A stretch of DNA of 64,000 nucleotides from Cerasicoccus sp. TK19100 (GTDB lineage: Bacteria > Verrucomicrobiota > Verrucomicrobiia > Opitutales > Cerasicoccaceae). The stretch is taken from positions 118,949-182,948 of the forward strand of contig NZ_JAPWDU010000008.1 of the NCBI RefSeq assembly GCF_027257155.1. Direction: 5' to 3'. The notes under the pieces were generated by a model. It did no database searches, was not told the DNA's origin, and saw only the letters and a program-made list of their open reading frames with translations. Position 1 is the first letter of the stretch; each line of letters begins with the position of its first letter. Below, one piece after another: positions 44,730 to 52,512 of the stretch. The translations under genes and the position numbers were made by a program.

Positions 44730-46119
44730 CCCCCTCTCCATTCAGTCCAAAATCACGCCCGCGCTCGACCCCGGGTTCATGCCGGCCTCGCTGTGGAATC
44801 GCCGCTACCGCGAGCTGGCAAGGCAGTCTTCCGGCATGCGTGAGGTCCGCTTTACTATCACGCGTCCAACCGGAGAAGCCTGGTCCTTCGACACAATCAT
44901 GCTGCCAGACACGCCGCAAAACGCGGAGATCAATTGGCTATACGCTGAGCGGTTGGTAAAATTCCTTCTCTGGGCCTGGGGCGGCAGTTGCATTTATATC
45001 AACGGTGCCCGCGAAATCACCGCGATGCTTCGGCAGACTTACTGCGCCGATGGCAAGCGCGCCTTCGACCACGAGTTCATGGGCAATACTTGCTTTGGCG
45101 AGGCGCTCAGTATCGAGATCGGCGAAGCTCCGGCGAACCATGGCACGAGCTCGAAACCCAGCAATGCGCGCAAGCTCGACGGTTGCCGGATCGGCTTCGA
45201 TCTCGGCGGAAGTGACCGCAAATGCGCAGCGCTGATCGACGGCGAAGTCGTTTACTCCGAGGAGGTGAAGTGGGATCCGTATTTCCAGGAAGACCCGGCG
45301 TATCATTTGGCAGGCATTCGCGACAGCTTGCAACTCGCCGCCAAGCACCTACCCCGCGTCGACGCCATCGGCGGAAGCGCTGCCGGTATTTACATTGCCA
45401 ACGAGCCACGCGTGGCCTCGCTCTTTCGCGGGGTGAATCCGGAAAACTTCGACCGTTCGATCCGCGGCATTTTCAAGCAATTAGCCGACGAATGGCAGGT
45501 CCCGCTTGTAGTCGCCAACGACGGCGACGTCACCGCACTGGCCGGCTCGATGTCACTCGGTGACAACGCAGTGCTCGGCATTTCGATGGGCACCAGCCTC
45601 GCGGCCGGGTATGTTGACACCCAAGGCGAAGTCCTCGGCTGGCTGAACGAACTCGCCTTTGCGCCGATCGATTACCGGATCAATGCGCCCATCGATGAGT
45701 GGAGCGGCGACGGTGGTTGCGGCGTGCAGTATTTCTCCCAGCAAGCCGTTGCCCGCTTAATCCCGGCTTCCGGCTTGGACATCGACGACCACCTAAAACT
45801 CCCGGAAAAGCTCGAAGCCGTTCAAGCTGCGATGAAGACGGGGGACGAACGCGCCGCCAACATCTACGACACCATCGGGGTTTACTTCGGCTACGCGCTC
45901 GCGCACTACGCCGACTTTTATGACTACCGCCACATCTTGTTCCTCGGTCGCGTGAGCTCAGGCGAAGGCGGACAACGCCTCCTCGATAAGTCTCAACACG
46001 TGCTGGAGCAGGAGCATCCAGAGCTCGCGGCGCAGATCAAAATCAGCACGCCCGACGAAAAAATGAAACGCCACGGTCAGGCCATTGCCGCCGCCAGTTT
46101 GCCAACCATTCAAGCCTAA
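44722..46119 (+). CDS. ROK-family sugar kinase with N-terminal extension
   Basis: 465 residues from ATG 44722, which overlaps the stop of the NagB fusion by eight bases; an upstream start at 44662 overlaps it by 68 bases and is less likely. The ROK domain (about 145-460) has GFDLGGSDRKCAALIDG, VDAIGGSAAGIYI, VVANDGDVTALAGSMSLG and ISMGTSLAAGYVD. The ROK zinc-binding CxCGxxGC motif is reduced to GGCGVQYFSQQA, so no zinc site is evident. The first 140 residues are a separate domain of unknown type. A hexosamine or hexose kinase role fits the operon. The substrate is not proven. Confidence 0.85.
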   Translation: MLNPLSIQSKITPALDPGFMPASLWNRRYRELARQSSGMREVRFTITRPTGEAWSFDTIMLPDTPQNAEINWLYAERLVKFLLWAWGGSCIYINGAREITAMLRQTYCADGKRAFDHEFMGNTCFGEALSIEIGEAPANHGTSSKPSNARKLDGCRIGFDLGGSDRKCAALIDGEVVYSEEVKWDPYFQEDPAYHLAGIRDSLQLAAKHLPRVDAIGGSAAGIYIANEPRVASLFRGVNPENFDRSIRGIFKQLADEWQVPLVVANDGDVTALAGSMSLGDNAVLGISMGTSLAAGYVDTQGEVLGWLNELAFAPIDYRINAPIDEWSGDGGCGVQYFSQQAVARLIPASGLDIDDHLKLPEKLEAVQAAMKTGDERAANIYDTIGVYFGYALAHYADFYDYRHILFLGRVSSGEGGQRLLDKSQHVLEQEHPELAAQIKISTPDEKMKRHGQAIAAASLPTIQA

Positions 46120-46977
46120 ATGATGATCCCTCTTTCCCACGAACAAGCCGAGCTGTTCATCCCCGACGAAGCACTTGGCAGTGAAGCCATTTCCCGCACC
46201 ACGCACCTGGGCATCGGTGCCCATCAGGACGACTTGGAGTTCATGGCACTGCACGGAATTTTGCAGTGCTTTCAGCGCGATGACCAGTGGTTTGGCGGCG
46301 TCACCTGCACCGACGGCGCAGGCAGCGCGCGCACCGGCCCCTACGCCGACTTCACCGATGAGCAGATGAAGCAAGTGCGCGTGCAGGAACAAAACACCGC
46401 TGCCATCATCGGCCAATACAGCTTCATCGCTCAGCTTGCGCATCCCAGTAGCACCTGCAAACAAGGTGCCCTGCGTCAGCCCGTGATCGACGACTTAAAA
46501 CGCATTCTCGAAACCGCGCGACCAGACTGTGTTTACACGCACAACCCCGCTGACAAGCACGCGACACACATCGGCGTGTTTCTGGCAACAGTGGCAGCGA
46601 TCCGAGCGTTGCCCAAAGAAGCACGTCCCAAGCAACTGATTGGCTGCGAAGTGTGGCGTTCCCTTGATTGGCTGAACGACGAGGATAAAACCATTCTCCC
46701 GCTGAGCAAGCACCCGAACCTCGCCGCGTCGCTCAACGGCGTGTTTGATTCACAAATCTCCGGAGGCAAACGCTACGACCTAGCGGTGGAAGGTCGTCGC
46801 CTAGCTAACGCGACGTTCTTCGATTCCCACTCGGTCGACCAACACAACCGCGTCGCCTTCGCGCTCGACCTAACGCCACTCATTGAGGACGACGATCTCT
46901 CACCCGCTGAATACGTGAACCGCTACCTCACGAAATTCACACAAAGCGTGCAGGCTCAGTTTGAGAGCTTAGCCTAA
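46120..46977 (+). CDS. PIG-L/LmbE-family deacetylase
   Basis: 285 residues. Zinc-binding motif GAHQDDLEF, followed by the conserved SARTGPYADFTDEQM loop, and a His-containing motif HNPADKHATHIGVFLA, so the active site is intact. Family members deacetylate N-acetylglucosamine derivatives. The gene starts directly after the ROK kinase stop, so it is in the same operon. It may provide the deacetylase activity missing from the degenerate PIG-L domain of the fusion two genes upstream. Confidence 0.92.
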   Translation: MMIPLSHEQAELFIPDEALGSEAISRTTHLGIGAHQDDLEFMALHGILQCFQRDDQWFGGVTCTDGAGSARTGPYADFTDEQMKQVRVQEQNTAAIIGQYSFIAQLAHPSSTCKQGALRQPVIDDLKRILETARPDCVYTHNPADKHATHIGVFLATVAAIRALPKEARPKQLIGCEVWRSLDWLNDEDKTILPLSKHPNLAASLNGVFDSQISGGKRYDLAVEGRRLANATFFDSHSVDQHNRVAFALDLTPLIEDDDLSPAEYVNRYLTKFTQSVQAQFESLA

Positions 46978-47133
46978 ACCGCCGGGAAATTATTGGACGT
47001 ATTGGATGAGACAGGCGAGCCGTTGTCCGCAAGAGGCAAAGGCATTTTTAAACTGCCCATCCAGAAAGGGCGACTTTTACTGAAAGCGACGAAGCGAGTT
47101 TGACCCGGACCGGGTGGCCCGTAAATTGCCGCA

Positions 47134-48105
47134 ATGAGTTTGCGCATTTATGTGGACTTCAAGATGCCCCCCGATGCTCGCCAGTGGTTGGAAAACAACG
47201 TTGGCGAGCACGAGTTGATTTTCCCATTGCAGCCGATGACGTCGGTGCTCGCCAAGCCAGAGCCGGACCCGCAATTTCAGACGGCGGATATCGCCTTTGG
47301 TCAGCCGAGCGTCGAGTCAGTCCAACAAGCGACCAACCTTCGCTGGCTCAGCATCAGCTCATCCGGGATGACGCGCTACGATAACGACGCGTTCCGCACC
47401 CTGATGCAGGAACGGCAAACGGCCGTCACCCACAGCGCCACGGTGTTTAACCGCGCCTGCGCACTCCACGCCTTTAGCTTCATGCTCGCCGAGGCCCGCA
47501 AACTGCCCGAGGCGCTGCAGACCCAGGTCGCGCACTCCAGCCCTGGCTGGCCAGACATCCGGGCGCGCTCGACCTTACTCGAAGGCGACAGCGTGCTGAT
47601 CGTTGGCCACGGTGCGATTGGCCGTCGGTTGGTCGAGCTGCTGCAGCCGCTGGGCATGCAGATAAAAGGCTACCGGCGGCGTCCACGCGGCGACGAAGGC
47701 ATCCCCATGGTCACCGAGAAGGAGTATCCCTTCGCACTGGCCTCCGCCGATCACGTGATCAACATCCTCCCCGAAAGCGATGCCACGCGCCACTTCTTTA
47801 ACGCCCGCAGCTTCGCCACGATGAAATACGGCGCAGTGTTTTACAACATTGGCCGCGGCGCCACTGTCGACCAGGATGCGCTGGCAGAGTTTCTGTTGTT
47901 CAAGAAACTCAAAGCCGCCTGGCTGGACGTCACCACCCCTGAGCCCTTACCGCGCGGGCACATGCTGCTGTCTTTACCAAATTGCCACATCACACCGCAC
48001 ATTGCCGGCGGTCATCACGGCGAACACATGACGCTGGTGCGCCATTTTATCGACAACCTGCGCCGCTTCGAACAAGGCGAGACCTTGGTGGATCGGGTGA
48101 TGTAG
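47134..48105 (+). CDS. D-2-hydroxyacid dehydrogenase
   Basis: 323 residues. The NAD-binding fold is seen at VLIVGHGAIGRRLVELLQPLGM, the Arg motif in FYNIGRGATVDQDAL, and the Glu-His pair in TTPEPLPRGHMLLSLPNCHITPHIAGG. The N-terminal 100 residues are the catalytic domain. The enzyme interconverts 2-keto and D-2-hydroxy acids; the substrate is unknown. It stands alone, with 156 bases between it and the amino-sugar operon. Confidence 0.93.
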   Translation: MSLRIYVDFKMPPDARQWLENNVGEHELIFPLQPMTSVLAKPEPDPQFQTADIAFGQPSVESVQQATNLRWLSISSSGMTRYDNDAFRTLMQERQTAVTHSATVFNRACALHAFSFMLAEARKLPEALQTQVAHSSPGWPDIRARSTLLEGDSVLIVGHGAIGRRLVELLQPLGMQIKGYRRRPRGDEGIPMVTEKEYPFALASADHVINILPESDATRHFFNARSFATMKYGAVFYNIGRGATVDQDALAEFLLFKKLKAAWLDVTTPEPLPRGHMLLSLPNCHITPHIAGGHHGEHMTLVRHFIDNLRRFEQGETLVDRVM

Positions 48106-48125
48106 CCAATCTTAGGCGGATAGAA

Positions 48126-48584
48126 CTACCACTTAGCTCGTGGTCGTTGAGCTGGGTGCTCTTGCCTAAAATAAGCTACAACATCCCTCCTCAGATATAA
48201 ATTCCAAACCGCAATAGCCACTGCAATCAAAACCATAAAGGCCAAAACACTTCCGGGCACATCCTCGAATTTTGGGTCCCAAAAACCGAAAAGACAGATA
48301 CAAATAACGGCTCCCAACAATACATGCCGGGTCCAAGGCAAAGCACTGTAAATCAAGCTACCCAGGATGATCATCCCGATACCCATAGCGCAGAATACAG
48401 CGCCGTATCCGGTTGACCAAAGTTCTTGAGCGTTTATCTGCCGTCCGGAGTCCACCTGAGAGAGCGGACTCATTGAGGCAAAAACTGCGATAGGTCCAAG
48501 CAACCAGCACACAACGACAAGCTCCCTTAGAAAGTCAGGGATGGATTGTAGGCGCAGCCAGAATTTAACGATGTAAGCCTTCAT
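48126..48584 (-). CDS. Small integral membrane protein, unknown function
   Basis: 152 residues with about four hydrophobic segments (ELVVVCWLLGPIAVFASM, GAVFCAMGIGMIILGSLIY, HVLLGAVICICLFGFW and VLAFMVLIAVAIAVWNLYL). It starts with a basic amphipathic stretch and ends with EHPAQRPRAKW. The coding sequence is A/T-richer than its neighbours. No family was recognised. Confidence 0.65.
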   Translation of the reverse strand: MKAYIVKFWLRLQSIPDFLRELVVVCWLLGPIAVFASMSPLSQVDSGRQINAQELWSTGYGAVFCAMGIGMIILGSLIYSALPWTRHVLLGAVICICLFGFWDPKFEDVPGSVLAFMVLIAVAIAVWNLYLRRDVVAYFRQEHPAQRPRAKW

Positions 48585-48654
48585 CTAATGATGTGAGAAT
48601 GCTTACAATTTATGATAGGAACAATTTAATTTAAAGGCAATTATTCCTATAAGA

Positions 48655-49497
<843 letters not shown>

Positions 49498-49517
49498 GGC
49501 TTAAAGTGGTTTTTTGA

Positions 49518-49588
49518 AAACAGAAAGATCGGGAAGAACGGAAAGTCAACTGCATCGAAACTTCCCGCTCTTCCCGATCTTCCTGTTT
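49518..49588. repeat. Long inverted repeat between gcvH and menB, possible terminator
   Basis: Arms 49518-49546 and 49560-49588 are complementary over 29 bases with three mismatches; the left arm contains GATCGGGAAGAACGG. The loop is 13 bases. It follows the gcvH stop codon by nine bases on the minus strand and precedes the menB start. It may serve as a terminator for gcvH, though the T run is weak, or be a repeat-family copy. Confidence 0.75.
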
Positions 49589-49596
49589 AAATTATC

Positions 49597-49974
49597 TTAC
49601 TCGCAAATCTTGGCGTAAGCCTCGGCATCTAGCAGCGCAGGCGCTTCGGAGTCGTCGATCTTCACCTTGATCATCCAGCCTTCGCCGTAAGGGTCGCTGT
49701 TGACCAGCTCGGGCTCGCCGTCGAGGGCTTCGTTGATCGCGACCACCTCGCCGCTGACGGGCGCGTAGAGATCGGATGCGGCCTTGACGGATTCGACCGT
49801 GCCAAAGGTTTCGCCCTTTTCGATCACATCGCCCACGGCGGGCAGCTCGACAAAGGTGATGTCACCCAGGCTGGTTTGCGCGTGATCGGTGATGCCGATG
49901 GTCGCGCCGTCATCTTCTGCGCGCAGCCATTCGTGTTCTTCGGTGTATTTAAGGTCGGCCGGGATATTAGACAT
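49597..49974 (-). CDS. gcvH: Glycine cleavage system H protein
   Basis: 125 residues. The lipoylation motif [22 protein letters not shown] contains the modified lysine, and the start [16 protein letters not shown] is typical. H protein carries the aminomethyl group between P, T and L proteins. None of those genes is adjacent. No glycine riboswitch was recognised upstream of the start. Confidence 0.96.
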   Translation of the reverse strand: MSNIPADLKYTEEHEWLRAEDDGATIGITDHAQTSLGDITFVELPAVGDVIEKGETFGTVESVKAASDLYAPVSGEVVAINEALDGEPELVNSDPYGEGWMIKVKIDDSEAPALLDAEAYAKICE

Positions 49975-50058
49975 AGTGAGAGTGGTTCTGGTTAGAGATC
50001 AAAATTCAAACGACCATCCCGCCGACACAGTCCCCCGCCCCGCGAGATGAGGGCCCGC

Positions 50059-50304
50059 TTAGGCACCCTTCTTGCGCAGCATCTGGTCAACGCGCGTCAC
50101 GCGGAACAGGCAAAGCGCCAGCCAGGCGAATCCCGCCATGACCAAAGACGTATAGGCCGTGAAAAAGAAACGCCAGCCAGCCTCGTAGAAAGGCACGTGC
50201 GGCGGAATCACGACGAAAAAGAAGAATAAAAACACCACGCCACAGACGACCACATCAATGAGGGCGCCGAGCGGAGTTACCAATTTGCGTTTTTCAGCTT
50301 CCAT
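50059..50304 (-). CDS. Two-helix membrane protein, unknown function
   Basis: 81 residues with two hydrophobic helices (about 15-32 and 50-66) and basic ends. It contains PPHVPFYEAGWRFFFTAYTSLVMAGFAW. Similar small membrane proteins occur in Verrucomicrobiota, but I cannot name the family. It is 84 bases upstream of gcvH on the same strand. Confidence 0.65.
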   Translation of the reverse strand: MEAEKRKLVTPLGALIDVVVCGVVFLFFFFVVIPPHVPFYEAGWRFFFTAYTSLVMAGFAWLALCLFRVTRVDQMLRKKGA

Positions 50305-50371
50305 AGCAAAGTCGCGCAGTATGGCGCGGTGATCAACCGACGGTCAACGCGAAAAACCACCACCAGCGCGA

Positions 50372-50998
50372 TTAAACGCGAGCCGCCTGCAGCCAGGTCT
50401 TGGCCATTAATCCGTGACCAGCCGGGCTTGGGTGCACGCCGTCATGCGCCCAATAGGCCATTTCCTGACGGGTGGCAGCCTGGGCAAAAACGCCGTCAAA
50501 CGGGACAAATATCGCCTTATATTCACGGGCCAACTCACGGGCGACATGGATTTTCGGGTCCAAATCGGCCCGCCACGCCTTGCGGTCTTCAGGGATCGGC
50601 AGCAGGAACGGCTCGCAGATGATGAGCTGCTCAACCTTGTCTTTTACGCGGTCGAGGATGCCGCGGTAGCCCTCCTCGTATTGCTCGGCGCTGGTCGGAT
50701 CGTTCTGGTCGAAGGCGCGCCAGCAGTCGTTGACGCCGATCAGGATCGAGAGCCAGTCGGGCTTTAAATCGATGCAATCCTCGTCCCAGCGGGCCGCGAG
50801 GTCCTTCACGCGGTTGCCCGAAATGCCTTTGTTGATGAACTTCAGGTTCGCCTCGGGATAGCGCGAGGCGAGCAGCGAGGCCACGATGCGCACGTAGCCG
50901 TGCCCGTAGCAGTTAACGTTGGTACGGTCGCGACCACAGTCAGTAATGCTGTCGCCTTGAAAGAGAATGGTTTGTCCGGGTTTAAAGGGGTGTCCCAT
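50372..50998 (-). CDS. SGNH/GDSL-type hydrolase
   Basis: 208 residues from ATG 50998 (MGHPFKPGQTILFQGDSITD); five more codons are open upstream. Catalytic blocks: QGDSITD (Ser), NKGISGNR (Gly), IGVNDCWRA (Asn) and DGVHPSPAGH (Asp, His). No signal peptide, so it is cytoplasmic. The best family match is the lipase/acetylxylan-esterase type of SGNH hydrolases; a sugar de-acetylase is plausible. It is divergent from the DinB-like gene at 51135. Confidence 0.93.
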   Translation of the reverse strand: MGHPFKPGQTILFQGDSITDCGRDRTNVNCYGHGYVRIVASLLASRYPEANLKFINKGISGNRVKDLAARWDEDCIDLKPDWLSILIGVNDCWRAFDQNDPTSAEQYEEGYRGILDRVKDKVEQLIICEPFLLPIPEDRKAWRADLDPKIHVARELAREYKAIFVPFDGVFAQAATRQEMAYWAHDGVHPSPAGHGLMAKTWLQAARV

Positions 50999-51134
50999 GA
51001 CCGTGAAGATCATACAAAAATGGTGTTGGCGAAAAGCATATTATTTGGCAATGGTTGCGCTCAACACACCTTGGACAGAGAAGTTTCTGTAAGGATTTGC
51101 AGCGGCCGACGTCTCAAGCTCGAACGTAGACATT

Positions 51135-51638
51135 ATGCCAGAAATTGTAGATGACAACATCGCCTGCTTGCGACAAGGCGTCACGCTGCTAGTGGAGTTG
51201 GGCGACGCCGCGTTTTCCGAGGGCCAAACGCTGTGCTTTGGCAGCTCAATTGGCCAGCATCTGCGGCACAATATCGACCACGCCTATTGTTTCCTGCGGG
51301 GCCTCGCCAGCGGCAATATCGACTACGACGCCCGCGCCCGCGACTCGCGGCTGGAAACCGATGTCGCCTACGCCAGCGACGCACTGGAGGACCTGGCCAA
51401 GGAACTGGCGACCATCAGCGAGGCCGATCTGGAAAAACCCGTCACTGTGATGATGGACTCCGGTGCCGCGATCCCCACCCCGGCGCACTCCACCGTGCGG
51501 CGAGAATTGCAATTTTTGCTGAGCCATACGGTGCACCACTATGCGCTGATCAGCACCATTCGCCGCATCCAGGGCTGCGAGACGCCAGCCGAGTTTGGCG
51601 TCGCTCCGTCCACGCTCAAACACCAGCTCGCGGAGTAA
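51135..51638 (+). CDS. DinB-like metalloprotein
   Basis: 167 residues of the DinB/YfiT helical fold. The metal-binding histidines are in GQHLRHNIDHAYCF and LLSHTVHHYALI, and the order of helices matches the superfamily. Members are thiol-dependent or unknown-function enzymes. The NRDE gene follows with three bases between stop and start, so the two form an operon. Confidence 0.85.
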   Translation: MPEIVDDNIACLRQGVTLLVELGDAAFSEGQTLCFGSSIGQHLRHNIDHAYCFLRGLASGNIDYDARARDSRLETDVAYASDALEDLAKELATISEADLEKPVTVMMDSGAAIPTPAHSTVRRELQFLLSHTVHHYALISTIRRIQGCETPAEFGVAPSTLKHQLAE

Positions 51639-51641
51639 GGC

Positions 51642-52388
51642 ATGTGCACGGCGACTTGGTGGAACGGCGCAGACGGCTACGAGCTGTTTTTTAACCGCGA
51701 CGAGCTCAAGACGCGTGACCTCGGCCTGCCACCACGCGAAGAACTGCTCAATGGCATTCGCTACCTCGCACCGCTCGATCCTACCGGCGGCGGCACTTGG
51801 CTACTCGTCAATGAATTTGGCCTGACCATCTGCCTGATCAACCAATATCCGGACAACCCGCGCAGCCCCGGCGCTCACCGCATCAGCCGGGGGCGGCTCG
51901 TCCGCAGCTTTGCCGACTGCCGGGACATCGCCGAGGTAAAAAGCCGCATCGCCGGCGCGGACCTCTGCCGCTACGAAGCGTTCTTACTCATCGCCGTCCA
52001 GCCCGGCCACGCCGGCCAAACGTTTACCTGGGACACCCGTTGCCTGTCGCAAAAGCAGGTTACCCAGCCGCAGCCCTTCACTTCGTCCAGCCACTTGCCC
52101 GACGAAGTCCTGCGCAGTCGACGCCGACGCTTCGGTGAGCTGATTCGCCTGCGTGGCGGCGATCCCACGCCCGACGACCTGCGCGCCTTCCACGAGCACT
52201 TCGCGCCGGAGACCGCGGCGCACTCCGTCTTTATGTCCCGCAGTGACGCCAGCACCGTCAGCCTTTCGCACGTGATGGTGGATCACGAAACGATCACGCT
52301 CGAATATGCGCCCCGCATTCCGGGTGCCTTTCAATTCGACCGCGCGCACCGCCACCAGTTGCCCCGCCGCCAAGCCTGCGTCGCCTAA
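51642..52388 (+). CDS. NRDE-family (TANGO2-like) protein
   Basis: 248 residues. The N-terminal Cys2, revealed by the start MCTATWW, and the motif FNRDELKTRD match the NRDE/TANGO2 family, whose members are Ntn-hydrolase-like. TGGGTWLLVNEFGLTICLINQYP is also typical. The biochemical role is not established; heme or acyl-CoA links have been proposed for TANGO2. The gene follows the DinB gene at once, and a hairpin repeat follows. Confidence 0.9.
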   Translation: MCTATWWNGADGYELFFNRDELKTRDLGLPPREELLNGIRYLAPLDPTGGGTWLLVNEFGLTICLINQYPDNPRSPGAHRISRGRLVRSFADCRDIAEVKSRIAGADLCRYEAFLLIAVQPGHAGQTFTWDTRCLSQKQVTQPQPFTSSSHLPDEVLRSRRRRFGELIRLRGGDPTPDDLRAFHEHFAPETAAHSVFMSRSDASTVSLSHVMVDHETITLEYAPRIPGAFQFDRAHRHQLPRRQACVA

Positions 52389-52413
52389 CCAGCGTCATGA
52401 CGACGACTCTCAA

Positions 52414-52504
52414 GGTAGGGCGCAGTCTCCAGACAAGCCGCCGCGTCCAGTTGACTACGTTTTTCACTCCAACGTGGCGGCTTGTCTGGAGACTGCGCCC
52501 TACC
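52414..52504. repeat. 32-bp-arm inverted repeat with T run, between the NRDE gene and the fusion gene
   Basis: The left arm GGTAGGGCGCAGTCTCCAGA (52414 onward) and the right arm ending TCTGGAGACTGCGCCCTACC (ending 52504) pair over 32 bases with one mismatch; the loop is 27 bases. The right arm is followed by CTTTTTT. It looks like a repeat element and could also act as a transcription terminator. The fusion gene's start at 52513 is only nine bases past its end. Confidence 0.9.
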
Positions 52505-52512
52505 CTTTTTTA

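Noticed and set aside
49975..50058. Glycine riboswitch upstream of gcvH
   Set aside because: No paired aptamer pattern could be seen; the leader is short and crowded by the next gene.
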